The notes beneath the pieces are model-generated. The model did not search any database and was not told the DNA's origin. It was given only the letters and a program-made list of their open reading frames with translations. From the NCBI GenBank assembly GCA_051252415.1, contig JBPOGA010000002.1, forward strand, positions 124,001 through 188,000: DNA of 64,000 nt. The letters are read 5' to 3'. This stretch comes from JBPOFY01 sp051252415 (GTDB lineage Bacteria; Verrucomicrobiota; Verrucomicrobiia; Opitutales; Coraliomargaritaceae). Position numbers and translations under genes: made by a program. Positions 1 to 9,383 of the stretch are shown here, piece after piece (within the stretch, counting starts at the first letter, position 1; each line of letters opens with the position of its first letter).

Positions 1-211
1 CGGTAGTGATCACAACATCAGAATGCGCCCACGCATCTTTGAATGCCATTTTGATCTCATCCAAATCATCAGTTATTATGCGGGCACGATGAATCGGCAG
101 ACCATAGCGAGCCAGCTGTGCTCCTAAGTAAGTAAGGTGCGCATTTTCGCGAATACCCACGAGAAGTTCGTCGCCGAAATTAATGACTTCAACTTTGATA
201 GGTTGTGACAT
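1..211 (-). CDS. cinA: CinA-like protein, N-terminal fragment (cut by window edge)
   Basis: Only the first 70 codons lie in the window; the gene reads leftwards off the edge. The ATG at 211-209 opens a reading frame beginning MSQPIKVEVINFGDELLVG, followed by an alternating region ending in DVVITT. This matches the start of the MoaB/MogA-like domain of CinA (competence/damage-inducible, nicotinamide-nucleotide metabolism family), where a GDELL motif near residue 14 and a VVITTGG motif near residue 70 bind the pterin or nucleotide ligand. The C-terminal amidohydrolase domain, if present, is outside the window. It is divergent from uvrC, with 86 bases between the two starts. The identity rests on the short N-terminal match only. 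Confidence 0.7.
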   Translation of the reverse strand, partial: MSQPIKVEVINFGDELLVGIRENAHLTYLGAQLARYGLPIHRARIITDDLDEIKMAFKDAWAHSDVVITT

Positions 212-297
212 GCAATAGGTTGATCTGTAATTGTTGGTTGAGAGTTGGTAGCTTTCTCTCAACGTTCGATACGACACGCTACATCATTTTGTAACAA

Positions 298-1773
298 ATG
301 CCAGAGTCTGATAAAATAAACATCAAAGAAAAAGTCCGACGGCTGCCGCACCGCCCTGGAGTTTATTTGATGAAAGACCGACTCGGACAGACCATCTACG
401 TTGGCAAGGCCAAGGATTTAAAGAAGCGCGTCTCAACATATTTCCAAGCCTCTCGAAAACTCATGGTCGCTCAACCAAAGGTGCGGGCGATGATTGATTT
501 AATCTATGACTTTGAAATCATTCTCGTGAATTCTGAGGCCGAGGCGCTACTACTCGAGGGTCAGCTCATCAAGAAATACAAGCCGCGCTACAATACAGAC
601 TTTACCGACGACAAGCGCTTTCTCCTCGTGCGCGTTGATCCACGGGAGACCCTGCCCCGCTTTCGCCTGACGCGAAACCGCACCGACAGCAACTCACGCT
701 ACTACGGCCCCTTTGCCCACTCGGGGCACTTACGCAAAACACTGGCTGAGCTACGCCGCAAATTCGGCATTCTACTTAGCGACGCCAAACCGCTCGACCT
801 GGGTGATGGCCGCTGGCGCCTTTATGACGATGCCCGAGCTGAGATTTATGAGCACGCCAATGAAATCTCAGAGGACGCATATCAAATACGCCTCGAAGCC
901 GCATGTGACTTCCTCGACGGTAAAGCACGCGAATGGGTCGCCGACTTGAAAGAGTCGATGCGAAAGGCCGCGGAGAATCGCGCCTATGAAAAGGCAGCCT
1001 CACTACGCGACATGATCGAGGCACTTGAACTCACCGTGAGTAGCACACGCAAATTTGAACGTAACCTCCTCGGCACCCACAACCACTTGCAAGTGGTCAA
1101 GCGTCTGGAGAAGAAACTCGCCCTCTCGGCTACGCCCAAGCACATGGAGTGCTTCGACATCTCCCATATCTCAGGCAGTTTTTGCGTCGCCTCAATGGTC
1201 GTATTCAAAGACGGCAAGCCAGATCGAAAGAACTACCGGCGTTTCAAAATAAAATCCTTCGTTGGCAACGATGACTTTCGAGCCATGGAAGAAGTCGTCG
1301 GCCGGCGTTATCGACGCCTGCATGAAGAAGGAAAGCCCTTCCCAGACTTAATTGTGATTGATGGCGGCGCTGGCCAAGTCACCTCTGCACTCAAAGCATT
1401 CCTGGAGCAAGGGCTCGAACCACCCGGACTGATTGGACTAGCTAAGCGCAACGAAACAGTGATCTTCAGCGATGGCCGCGAACCGCTCAACTTACCACAC
1501 CACGATCCAGCACTGCGACTATTGCAGCATATCCGCGACGAAGCACACCACTTTGCCAATAGCTTCAACGCCGAGCTACGCAGCAAGCGCCTACGCGAAT
1601 CCGTTCTCGACGACTTCTCCGGCCTCGGCCCCAAGCGTAAGCAACAACTACTGCATCATTTCGGGTCCATCGAAAAGCTGCGCACTGCAAGCATCGAAGA
1701 ACTTAAACAACTTGACGGCATTGGCAATATTACTGCCGAACGACTCATCGAATTCTTTAAAGACAGCGACTAG
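298..1773 (+). CDS. uvrC: UvrC excinuclease subunit, compact form
   Basis: Nuclease subunit of UvrABC nucleotide excision repair; makes both incisions around a DNA lesion. The GIY-YIG domain covers about residues 15-100 (GVY at 21-23, IYVGKAKDLKKR at 33-44, Glu87). A UVR motif lies at about 215-245. The RNase H-like domain carries FDISH (Asp287), IDGGAGQ (Asp355) and RDEAHHF (His417), and tandem helix-hairpin-helix motifs occupy about 440-490. At 491 residues it is about 100 shorter than the usual 600 or so. The cysteine-rich segment that normally follows the GIY-YIG domain has no cysteines here (about 157-185). Only about 40 residues separate the UVR motif from FDISH, against about 150 in E. 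coli. The active-site residues remain, so it is probably functional. Its stop overlaps the stop of the convergent downstream gene in CTAG. No clear Shine-Dalgarno sequence precedes the ATG. Confidence 0.93.
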   Translation: MPESDKINIKEKVRRLPHRPGVYLMKDRLGQTIYVGKAKDLKKRVSTYFQASRKLMVAQPKVRAMIDLIYDFEIILVNSEAEALLLEGQLIKKYKPRYNTDFTDDKRFLLVRVDPRETLPRFRLTRNRTDSNSRYYGPFAHSGHLRKTLAELRRKFGILLSDAKPLDLGDGRWRLYDDARAEIYEHANEISEDAYQIRLEAACDFLDGKAREWVADLKESMRKAAENRAYEKAASLRDMIEALELTVSSTRKFERNLLGTHNHLQVVKRLEKKLALSATPKHMECFDISHISGSFCVASMVVFKDGKPDRKNYRRFKIKSFVGNDDFRAMEEVVGRRYRRLHEEGKPFPDLIVIDGGAGQVTSALKAFLEQGLEPPGLIGLAKRNETVIFSDGREPLNLPHHDPALRLLQHIRDEAHHFANSFNAELRSKRLRESVLDDFSGLGPKRKQQLLHHFGSIEKLRTASIEELKQLDGIGNITAERLIEFFKDSD

Positions 1774-2462
1774 CGGAATAGCCCATATTTTAATATAGCA
1801 TAGATCGCCCGCACACCATCTCTCCAGCCGATCTTCTTTCCTTCGTCGTAAGAGCGCCCGTAATAGGAGATCCCGACTTCATACATACGCACATCGAGCT
1901 TAGAGAGCTTCGCAGTCAACTCAGGTTCCACACCAAAGCGGTTTTCCTCAATTGTAATTTGCTCCAAGACCTCACGCCTGAAAAGCTTATAGCAGCACTC
2001 CATATCCGTAAGGTTTAAGTTGGTCATCATATTGCTCAACAATGTTAAGAACTTATTGCCCATCATGTGCCAAAAGTAGACTACGCGATGCGCGCCACCA
2101 CCAACAAAACGCGAGCCAAAGACCACGTCAGCTTGGCCCTTTATAATTGGTCGAATCAAGCCAGGAAGCTCTTCCGGATCATACTCCAAGTCAGCATCTT
2201 GTATTGCGACAATGTCACCCGTCGCAGCGGCGAATCCAGTGCGTAGCGCAGCTCCCTTGCCTTGATTCACTTCGTGAAACAATTTCTTAAAAATAGGTTC
2301 TTCAAAATCACGTTGAAGCAGCTCTCTGGTGCCATCAGTTGAACAGTCATCCACAAGTATGATTTCCTGGAGATCCAATGCTTCAACTGCACACACACGC
2401 GCTACAATTTCGTGCAACGTTTCTTTTTCATTATAAATGGGGATGACAATGGATACCTTCAT
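1770..2462 (-). CDS. GT2 family glycosyltransferase (polyprenyl/dolichol-phosphate sugar synthase type)
   Basis: Cytoplasmic GT-A fold glycosyltransferase of family 2, similar to DPM1-type enzymes that move a sugar from a nucleotide donor to a polyprenyl phosphate. The start was set at the ATG at 2462 (MKVSIVIPIYNE), because the 52 residues upstream in the same frame do not look like part of the domain. Residues 38-39 (VDD) and the DAD motif at 89-91 are the nucleotide- and metal-binding signatures; GSRF and a YK-L-FRR segment follow. It has 230 residues and no C-terminal membrane helices, so it is a soluble type. It lies divergent to the membrane glycosyltransferases that follow and probably supplies a lipid-linked sugar to them (inference). 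The donor sugar cannot be read from the sequence. Confidence 0.85.
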   Translation of the reverse strand: MKVSIVIPIYNEKETLHEIVARVCAVEALDLQEIILVDDCSTDGTRELLQRDFEEPIFKKLFHEVNQGKGAALRTGFAAATGDIVAIQDADLEYDPEELPGLIRPIIKGQADVVFGSRFVGGGAHRVVYFWHMMGNKFLTLLSNMMTNLNLTDMECCYKLFRREVLEQITIEENRFGVEPELTAKLSKLDVRMYEVGISYYGRSYDEGKKIGWRDGVRAIYAILKYGLFR

Positions 2463-2624
2463 TATTGAAATTATAGAGTCCAAGCTGCGCCTTGATAGCA
2501 AATCAATATAGCACGCATTTACATTTTCCTCTGCTTTTATAAGCAGGGGAAACACGACTTGCCTAAAGCGAAGCAACAGTAATGATTTAGCACTTTTTAG
2601 CGCACGCTCTAGACTCACCTAACA

Positions 2625-4628
2625 ATGCCAGAAATTTCCGAAATATGCCTTAGCTTAATACTAATTGGGCTATATCTATGCGGAATACTTGGCGTGTATG
2701 CCCAACTACGCGACAAGGGCACAGCACTCTCTACATCGATCGCAATTTCGGTGCCGATTACACAGGCCGTGTATTCAGTAATTTTCCAAGTGCGATTTTT
2801 GACGGGAATCGCTTTATTCGGAATTATTGCCAGCCTCTGCTTTATCGCGTGGTCTCTCATAGTGATCCGTAAGCAAAGGGTCTGCCTCAACCATGATCGC
2901 AGACGAATATGGGAGGCTGGTAAGACATGGCGTTTCATTACGATCTGCCTCAGTATTTCCCTCACATACGGCGCGATACAGGTCTTGCTACTACCACCAA
3001 CAAGCATTGACGGAGCCACCTACCACCTACCGCGCGTGTGGTTGTTTATCCAAGAGAACACATTATTCCTCGAGCACTTCACACGCTACCACGAAGTCAT
3101 TTTTCCTGTCGGCGCAGATATACTCTTCTACCCTTTCCTTGCGCTGGGGACGACTGCTGGAACGAGCATCTTCAGTTTCACCAGTTACATCGCCATTGGT
3201 GCTGGCGTCTACAGCATCGCTCGATTGTCAGCATCTGCACGCAATGCCGTAGTTTGTACACTGATAATGATGAGCTTAAACGTCATTGTATTACAGTCGG
3301 TCTCTATCAAAAACGATATCATCATGGCAAATGTGGCCATCGCCTCGCTTGCCATCACGCTCAGGTTGTCGACTCAGACATCATATCGCCAACTACTCCT
3401 ACTGCTATGCCTCTGCATCTTTGGTGTCTCCACCAAAACGATCTTCCCCGCCTTCGGACTGGGGTTGTTTTGCGTAAGCGTTTGGAAGCTTAAATTATGG
3501 CAGCCGTTGACGATTCAAAGACTACTCATCGAAGCCCGAAAAGATACAAAGCTGACTCTACTCCTAATTGTGCCACTTCTGGTCTGCTCACAAATTTGGC
3601 TCTTTGCTTGGAATGCCAAACATTATGGAGGGTGGTCCGGCCCAGACAGTTTCACTCATCGTCACCAACAACACGACGGATTCAAAGGATTTACAGCAAA
3701 TACGATACGCTACGCGATCCATAGTTTAGAAATTGGCTTCATTACAAACAGTATTACTGCTCCAGCACTTGGACTGCCCTCCACTTCGGACATTCTAAAT
3801 CAGGCCTATATGGACAATCTAGAGCCCTACTTTGAAGAAGCTGGCTCAGAACGTGGCGCATTCGAGCAACTGACGCTCACCCAAGAAGATTATAGCTGGT
3901 TCGGCGTACTCGGTGCAGTTACCCTATTCGTCTTCACCCCGCTAGCCATCATCCGCCAACCTAAATGCCTGCTCAGCATATTACCATCAATATTCTACTA
4001 CCTCATCCTTTCTGGGACAGTCTCATGGATGATATGGAATGGGCGCTTCATGGTCACCTTTTTCCTCGGTTTAACTCCAGCACTTGCGATTACGCTCAAT
4101 CACTTAGACAGCAAACTCTTACGTAGGTCACTCGCCGCCATCGCGGTCTGCTCTCTAGCAGTTGTTAAAACGACAGACTTCAACCGACCAATTCTTTCAC
4201 TCGGGAAAATGTATTCGCGCGCAATTGAGATCTCACCTTCAAGTATATTCGAATACTCGTTTACTAATGGAGAGAACATCTGGACGAAAGTATTCAATGG
4301 CAATCGCCCCAACCCAGGCAACCCACAAGAATTACTGAATGATATACCAAAAGGCGCAGAAGTTGCTCTCATTGGTTTTGGGCACAAGGGCCACTTTAAC
4401 TTTTACAGCGCACGCCCCGACATCACTTGGCATCCACTCAACGGCAGTCTTGATTACGGCCAGGTCGATACGAAAACCGCACTGGAGGAGTTCATTCGAA
4501 GTGAATACCTCTACTGCGCAATCGTCGGACCGATGCCTGAAGGTTTCCCTCGTAATCTCGCACGACATTGCGCAGACGACTACGGTCACCTCATAACCAA
4601 AATTACAGCCGTCGAGCCCTCCAAATGA
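2625..4628 (+). CDS. Multi-pass membrane protein, probable GT-C glycosyltransferase
   Basis: Protein of 667 residues with many hydrophobic segments spread over its length and a soluble C-terminal part of about 130 residues. After the third or fourth hydrophobic segment a loop reads SIDGATYHLPRVWLF, resembling the first extracytoplasmic loop of GT-C enzymes, where an acidic residue is catalytic and a Tyr-His-Pro-Arg pattern is common. It is therefore probably a lipid-linked-sugar-dependent glycosyltransferase acting on the periplasmic side (family-level inference). It begins a rightward run of six genes, all apparently for glycan assembly, and its TGA overlaps the next ATG (ATGA). The substrate is unknown, and a transport role without catalysis is not excluded. 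Confidence 0.65.
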   Translation: MPEISEICLSLILIGLYLCGILGVYAQLRDKGTALSTSIAISVPITQAVYSVIFQVRFLTGIALFGIIASLCFIAWSLIVIRKQRVCLNHDRRRIWEAGKTWRFITICLSISLTYGAIQVLLLPPTSIDGATYHLPRVWLFIQENTLFLEHFTRYHEVIFPVGADILFYPFLALGTTAGTSIFSFTSYIAIGAGVYSIARLSASARNAVVCTLIMMSLNVIVLQSVSIKNDIIMANVAIASLAITLRLSTQTSYRQLLLLLCLCIFGVSTKTIFPAFGLGLFCVSVWKLKLWQPLTIQRLLIEARKDTKLTLLLIVPLLVCSQIWLFAWNAKHYGGWSGPDSFTHRHQQHDGFKGFTANTIRYAIHSLEIGFITNSITAPALGLPSTSDILNQAYMDNLEPYFEEAGSERGAFEQLTLTQEDYSWFGVLGAVTLFVFTPLAIIRQPKCLLSILPSIFYYLILSGTVSWMIWNGRFMVTFFLGLTPALAITLNHLDSKLLRRSLAAIAVCSLAVVKTTDFNRPILSLGKMYSRAIEISPSSIFEYSFTNGENIWTKVFNGNRPNPGNPQELLNDIPKGAEVALIGFGHKGHFNFYSARPDITWHPLNGSLDYGQVDTKTALEEFIRSEYLYCAIVGPMPEGFPRNLARHCADDYGHLITKITAVEPSK

Positions 4629-6535
4629 AACTCCAAGCGATAGTCACACAGATCAACCAACACAGAACTCTGTGGATCGCACTTATCGCTTTCCTACACT
4701 GCTGCTGCTGGTTCATACATTACGCAGACACTCCACTCGGAGCCTCACCCTCGCTGGATAACCAACAAACACTACTGCTCGCACAGCAAATGGCCACGGG
4801 AGAACTCCCTGCTGAGCCATTTCACCGTGCGCCACTCTATCCATACCTACTGTCACTGTTCCTATCCGCAGGCGCTTCCTTTGAGCTCCTACCTTTTATC
4901 GCGCGACTACTCAATGCTGCAGCCGTCGTCACCAGTGCAGCAGCCATTTCCATCACCGCGTTCAACCTCTGGAAATCCAACCTTTCCGCATGGATTACAG
5001 GACTACTGATAGGACTCAACCCTGTGCTTCTATTCTTCGCCGGTGATGCCTTCGACATACTACTCGCGACCGCCGCGCTTTGCCTCGCATTACATGCTGC
5101 CTGTGCATGGCTACAACACGGCTCACTTAAGAGCAGCCTTAGCATCGGCATCTTCCTCAGCCTCGGCGCCGCACTACGTTCGCACCTACTGCCACTGGCA
5201 ATCCTATGGCCTCTAGTTGCTGCCGTGCGCGCCTCGCAACATCGCCTGAAACACTTTGCCCTCGCGGTGATCCCCCTATTGTTCGGCTTTTTACTACTTG
5301 GGCTCGCGAACCTAAACACTGCTGGCGAATTTCGTATGCTCCCTTGGCAAGGTGCTTACAACCTATGGACTGGTAATGGCCCCGACGTCAATGGCCGCAT
5401 CTATACACAGACGATCCGAGTCGAATACGATGGAGCCTATGACAATCCCGCAAAGTTAGAATCCCTCGAGCTCTACCAAGCAGAAACAGGTCAACTTCCG
5501 CCCTTTTCAATCAGTGCCATGAATGCGCACTGGAAGGCCAAGACCATCGAACACATACGCGCACACCCTGCCGAATGGCTCGCATTGATGTTTCGCAAGG
5601 CTTATTACTTCCTCAACAACTATGAGCAGTATGATAACAAGACATACGGATTTCATAAGCGACTGCACACACAACTTCGAGTAAACCCAATCCACTGGGG
5701 ACTGCTCTTATTACTCGCAGTCGCTGGCGTGTTAATAGGGACTCGGCAGCAAGAAAACCGAGCGATCATTTACCTACTCATCGGCATCTTTGCCTGCTAC
5801 GCAGCGGGCACCATCCTCTTCTATACTCCAAATCGCTTTCGCGTACCCATGATTCCACTACTAGCACTGCTCTCGGGAGGGATCGTGCAACTAAAAGGTG
5901 CCTGGCAACACGCACAACGAACATGGAGAATCAACTTAGTCGCATGTCTCGTAATCACGACTGGCATCACTTATTCAGGCGCCTTCGATGCGCACAACAC
6001 GAATACTTGGGAAGAAGATGCAGCACTGCTAGCCAACGCCTCGCTACGTATCAACCAAGACACTGAAGCCATCGCTTGGGCCACACAAGCACTGCAGATG
6101 AACCCCTCTCGCAGCGACATGTCAGGCGTCATCGTGCAAGCGCACTTTAATCAATGGGCTCTCAGTTCAGCGCCTCCACAAATCTCCGAAGCAAAGGCCC
6201 GAACACTCTTAGCAGAAGCCCTGCAGAACAGCGAAGCGAACAAAGCAATCAAACCCATAGTCGGCATCTACCAATGGAAACTCGGCCGACAAGATCAAGC
6301 AACCGCTACCTGGCAAAGCGTCCAACAAGCAGACCCCTTTGCTCGATTATGCTTACTCTGGGTCGGACACCAATCCACACCAAATACCGAAGAACTCAAA
6401 CACTATGCAAACCACAAGCATTTCCCACTATTGCTCGCCGCAGTATCCTCCTCTAAAAACTCAGAAAGCGGCAATGCCTTCAGTAAAACACTCGACGCCA
6501 TTTTAGCTCCAGTCACACTGCCTCCATTAAATTAA
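4625..6535 (+). CDS. Multi-pass membrane GT-C-like glycosyltransferase with TPR-like tail
   Basis: The start is the ATG at 4625, which overlaps the upstream stop (ATGA); a longer frame from 4568 would add 19 charged residues before the first hydrophobic stretch. It has 636 residues. The N-terminal loop contains PSLDNQQ and then FHRAPLYPYLL, the pattern seen in ArnT/PMT-like (GT39/GT83) enzymes, where an aspartate in the first periplasmic loop acts on a polyprenyl-phosphate sugar. About ten hydrophobic segments follow. The last 170 residues are hydrophilic and helical, with TPR-like spacing (for example AIAWATQALQMNPSRSDM). Such membrane-plus-TPR proteins are common in Verrucomicrobiota and Planctomycetota. 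Sugar and acceptor are unknown. Confidence 0.7.
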   Translation: MKLQAIVTQINQHRTLWIALIAFLHCCCWFIHYADTPLGASPSLDNQQTLLLAQQMATGELPAEPFHRAPLYPYLLSLFLSAGASFELLPFIARLLNAAAVVTSAAAISITAFNLWKSNLSAWITGLLIGLNPVLLFFAGDAFDILLATAALCLALHAACAWLQHGSLKSSLSIGIFLSLGAALRSHLLPLAILWPLVAAVRASQHRLKHFALAVIPLLFGFLLLGLANLNTAGEFRMLPWQGAYNLWTGNGPDVNGRIYTQTIRVEYDGAYDNPAKLESLELYQAETGQLPPFSISAMNAHWKAKTIEHIRAHPAEWLALMFRKAYYFLNNYEQYDNKTYGFHKRLHTQLRVNPIHWGLLLLLAVAGVLIGTRQQENRAIIYLLIGIFACYAAGTILFYTPNRFRVPMIPLLALLSGGIVQLKGAWQHAQRTWRINLVACLVITTGITYSGAFDAHNTNTWEEDAALLANASLRINQDTEAIAWATQALQMNPSRSDMSGVIVQAHFNQWALSSAPPQISEAKARTLLAEALQNSEANKAIKPIVGIYQWKLGRQDQATATWQSVQQADPFARLCLLWVGHQSTPNTEELKHYANHKHFPLLLAAVSSSKNSESGNAFSKTLDAILAPVTLPPLN

Positions 6536-6567
6536 GCAGCCAACTAGCTGCCCGAAAACACCCGCGT

Positions 6568-7443
6568 ATGACCCTAAAGACAAAGCATAAAATATTCATA
6601 GCATCGATCGCCTTCCGATGCGTTCGTATTTTGCGCGGAGTGCTAAGGAAGGACATGCAAGGGCAATTCAAACGAGCAGACTTCAATTGGCAACTCGACC
6701 TCAGGGAAGTCGTCGATTTCATGATCTACATTTCTGGTGGCTTCGAAGCATACCTAAGCCGCTTCATTCGCAGTAATGTCAAAGAAGGCGACGTGGTGAT
6801 GGATATCGGAGCCAACATTGGAGCACATACACTCGCGATGGGGAAAAGCGTGGGAAACAGCGGACGTGCCTACGCCATCGAGGCCACCGAATACGCCTAC
6901 TCAAAACTCCAGCAAAACATCGCACTCAACCCTGCAGTCTCGGATCAGATCGAAGCCATACACTGTATTTTAGCCGCCAGCGATGACGCTGCCGACAGTG
7001 TTGAAATACATTCAAGCTGGCCCTTTGATTCTGACGCAGAAAGACACACATCTCACCAAGGCGTCACGAAATCCGTAGGCCTAGCGAATCACATCAGTCT
7101 AGATACACTCGTCGCATCTCAAGGCATCACGAAGCTGGATCTCATCAAGATGGATGTCGATGGCCACGAGTGGGATGTCCTATCGGGAGGCCGTCACACA
7201 TTCGAGAGTATGCGCCCCACCATCGTGATGGAAATCGCACCCGACTATCACGATCCAGCACACGCCAAAGGATTTCTCAACATCCACCAATTCCTGAGCG
7301 AACTCGGCTATACGTTCCATGACTTCAATGGAAAACCGCTCCCAAAACAAGCTGAAGCACTCGCCTCCACCATCCCTGATGGTGCCAGTAAAAATGTAGT
7401 GCTACTCCCTCCAGGCACGCGTTTACCCCAATTCAATCGCTAA
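6568..7443 (+). CDS. FkbM family methyltransferase
   Basis: SAM-dependent O-methyltransferase of the FkbM family, 291 residues. The SAM-binding motif I is GDVVMDIGANIGAHTLAMG; the acidic loop VYAIEA-type motif II follows (YAIEATEYAYSKL). The family C-terminal signature LDLIKMDVDGHEWDVLSGG contains the conserved Asp-Val-[DE]-Gly-x-E. Members commonly methylate hydroxyl groups of sugars or polyketides. Here the neighbours are glycosyltransferases, so methyl decoration of a glycan is the likely role (inference). It sits 32 bases after the preceding gene and 24 before the next, consistent with one operon. Confidence 0.85.
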   Translation: MTLKTKHKIFIASIAFRCVRILRGVLRKDMQGQFKRADFNWQLDLREVVDFMIYISGGFEAYLSRFIRSNVKEGDVVMDIGANIGAHTLAMGKSVGNSGRAYAIEATEYAYSKLQQNIALNPAVSDQIEAIHCILAASDDAADSVEIHSSWPFDSDAERHTSHQGVTKSVGLANHISLDTLVASQGITKLDLIKMDVDGHEWDVLSGGRHTFESMRPTIVMEIAPDYHDPAHAKGFLNIHQFLSELGYTFHDFNGKPLPKQAEALASTIPDGASKNVVLLPPGTRLPQFNR

Positions 7444-7467
7444 GCTAGTGATACTGCTGCGGAGAAC

Positions 7468-9345
7468 ATGACAAAACCACGGACATTGTCTCAAATTGGC
7501 ATTAGCCTCCTCTGTGGAATTGTGGCCTTGCTAGTCCCACTCTATTTGTTGTCGCCGCAAGACGCCGTCTTTGCGGTCAAGCACTTCGGATTCTGGGCCA
7601 TGCTAGCCACAATAGTAATCTTTCTTCTAACTCTACGGACGCAATGTAAGCACATCTCCCACCACGACATTCACAGGTTAGCACGCGCCCATCTACCAGC
7701 AATATTGGTAATCCTAGTCGCGACGCTTTATCTCCATCTACATATTGATCGAGGCTTTAAGATTTTATTTGATGAATACGCTCTGAGTTCAACAGCCATG
7801 AGCTTCTATTTTGACGAACGCGCCTTCGTGCAAGCCGCCTCACACATGATTGATGGAGATGTCATCGCCAGTGCTGGTTTCGTCGACAAGCGCCCACTCT
7901 TCTTCCCCTTCATCGTATCACTTTGCCATAAATTTACAGGCTTTCGGGCGGATAACGTCTTCTGGCTAAACTCAGGGCTTACCTTCCTGCTACTCAGCCT
8001 ACTCTACAGCATAGTCACACAAGCCTGCGGCAAGCGCCACGGCATACTCTCCGTGCTTCTATTCTCAAGCCTGCCTCTACTTGCCCAAAATACCACAGGC
8101 GGTGGCTACGAGATAATGAACCTGTGCCTCATCAGTACGCTAGCACTCACCGCCGTGCACTACATGCGCAGCCCTGGTAGCCAAGGACTCAACTTGGTCA
8201 TCCTATCCGCCATCCTTCTGGCAAACAATCGCTACGAGTCACTGCTGTATGTGCTAGTCCCCGCGCTGCTTTGCGGACTAAAGAGCCTACGTAATAAACA
8301 AATCCAGCTGACATGGTTTGCAGCATTCAGCCCATTGCTACTACTCCCACCCATTTGTTCATTTGCCATATTTCGGTCCGACTCGCGCTTCCTACAAACG
8401 TCTGGCGATAATTTTTTCAACCTCTCTCACCTTCCAGACAATCTAACACATGCTGTAACCTATCTATTTCAAGTCACTGGTGATTATTCCAACTCCGTCC
8501 TACTCAGCACAGCTGGTTTGATTGCATTCCTGTTTTTGACGATTCAACTCGTTCGCCGATTCCACTTTTTTATAAAAGAAGACATCGCACTGAGCACACT
8601 AATCGTCATTTTCCTCATTGTTCTGACCACGACCACTCTCGCACTGAACTGCTTCTGGGGAAAGTGGACAGATCCGATGACCTCACGATTCTCGCTGCCG
8701 CTCCAATATTTCCTAGTCCTCGCGGTCCCCTTCGCCCTTAACTACCATTTTCGCCTCAAGCGTCCACCCAACTATATGCTGCTCATATGTGTGCTCTTTA
8801 TTATTGGCTTCAGCAGCTCACACAGTGCCCGTATCAACAACGAAACACGTATGCCAATCGCAACAGGCAACGACTGGGCCATCAATTGGATAAGAGGCCA
8901 CATTCCATCCTCAAATACTCTAATCATCTCCGACGCCTGCGTAGGGCTTCAACTCTATCGATACTCTGCACTCCCCATCAGTGTGGCTAATCAAATGCCC
9001 GAACGCGTATTGCGCGTGCAAGAACTAGAACTCTACAACAACATTTACATCGTAGAGCCTCTGCAACATAAAGACCCCCATACCATCGTCACTCCCAGCA
9101 ACTCGACTCCCCTCAACCCACGCTTTGAACTGCAAACCATTGCTCAATACAACATCGGCCATAATCTATTCTACCAAATAAGTCGTATCACTGGCCTTAG
9201 CCCCGCACCTGAAGGTAAAGAAACACTCCCGGCAAACCTGCCCAAAGCAGCATCTCCTGATCTAACTTCTAGCGAAGACTTATTCCATTACCTACCATTA
9301 CTACCTCATCAACCAAATAGCACGAGCTCAAGAGGCGCGAATTAA
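7468..9345 (+). CDS. Multi-pass membrane GT-C-like protein, paralogue A of a three-member family
   Basis: 625 residues, with roughly ten or more hydrophobic segments and a soluble tail of about 150 residues. It shares ordered motifs with the products at 18081-19847 and 19850-21673: VKHFGFWAM near residue 37; FDEYALSSTA with an acidic pair at 102-103; VDKRPLFFPF from 139; HKFTGFR; a Gly-rich GGGYEIMNL segment; RYESLLY; and SRFSLP. The acidic pair in the first large loop followed by a Lys-Arg-Pro motif and an aromatic-Pro-Phe is the arrangement expected for a GT-C catalytic loop. Function is inferred as a polyprenyl-linked-sugar glycosyltransferase. I cannot assign it to a named family. Confidence 0.65.
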   Translation: MTKPRTLSQIGISLLCGIVALLVPLYLLSPQDAVFAVKHFGFWAMLATIVIFLLTLRTQCKHISHHDIHRLARAHLPAILVILVATLYLHLHIDRGFKILFDEYALSSTAMSFYFDERAFVQAASHMIDGDVIASAGFVDKRPLFFPFIVSLCHKFTGFRADNVFWLNSGLTFLLLSLLYSIVTQACGKRHGILSVLLFSSLPLLAQNTTGGGYEIMNLCLISTLALTAVHYMRSPGSQGLNLVILSAILLANNRYESLLYVLVPALLCGLKSLRNKQIQLTWFAAFSPLLLLPPICSFAIFRSDSRFLQTSGDNFFNLSHLPDNLTHAVTYLFQVTGDYSNSVLLSTAGLIAFLFLTIQLVRRFHFFIKEDIALSTLIVIFLIVLTTTTLALNCFWGKWTDPMTSRFSLPLQYFLVLAVPFALNYHFRLKRPPNYMLLICVLFIIGFSSSHSARINNETRMPIATGNDWAINWIRGHIPSSNTLIISDACVGLQLYRYSALPISVANQMPERVLRVQELELYNNIYIVEPLQHKDPHTIVTPSNSTPLNPRFELQTIAQYNIGHNLFYQISRITGLSPAPEGKETLPANLPKAASPDLTSSEDLFHYLPLLPHQPNSTSSRGAN

Positions 9346-9383
9346 TTAGATCTAAAGTTATCCCACACAGTAGTATATACAAT

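Noticed and set aside
2463..2618. N-terminal extension of the GT2 glycosyltransferase up to 2618
   Set aside because: The 52 extra residues do not resemble the family start, while MKVSIVIPIYNE at the internal ATG does.
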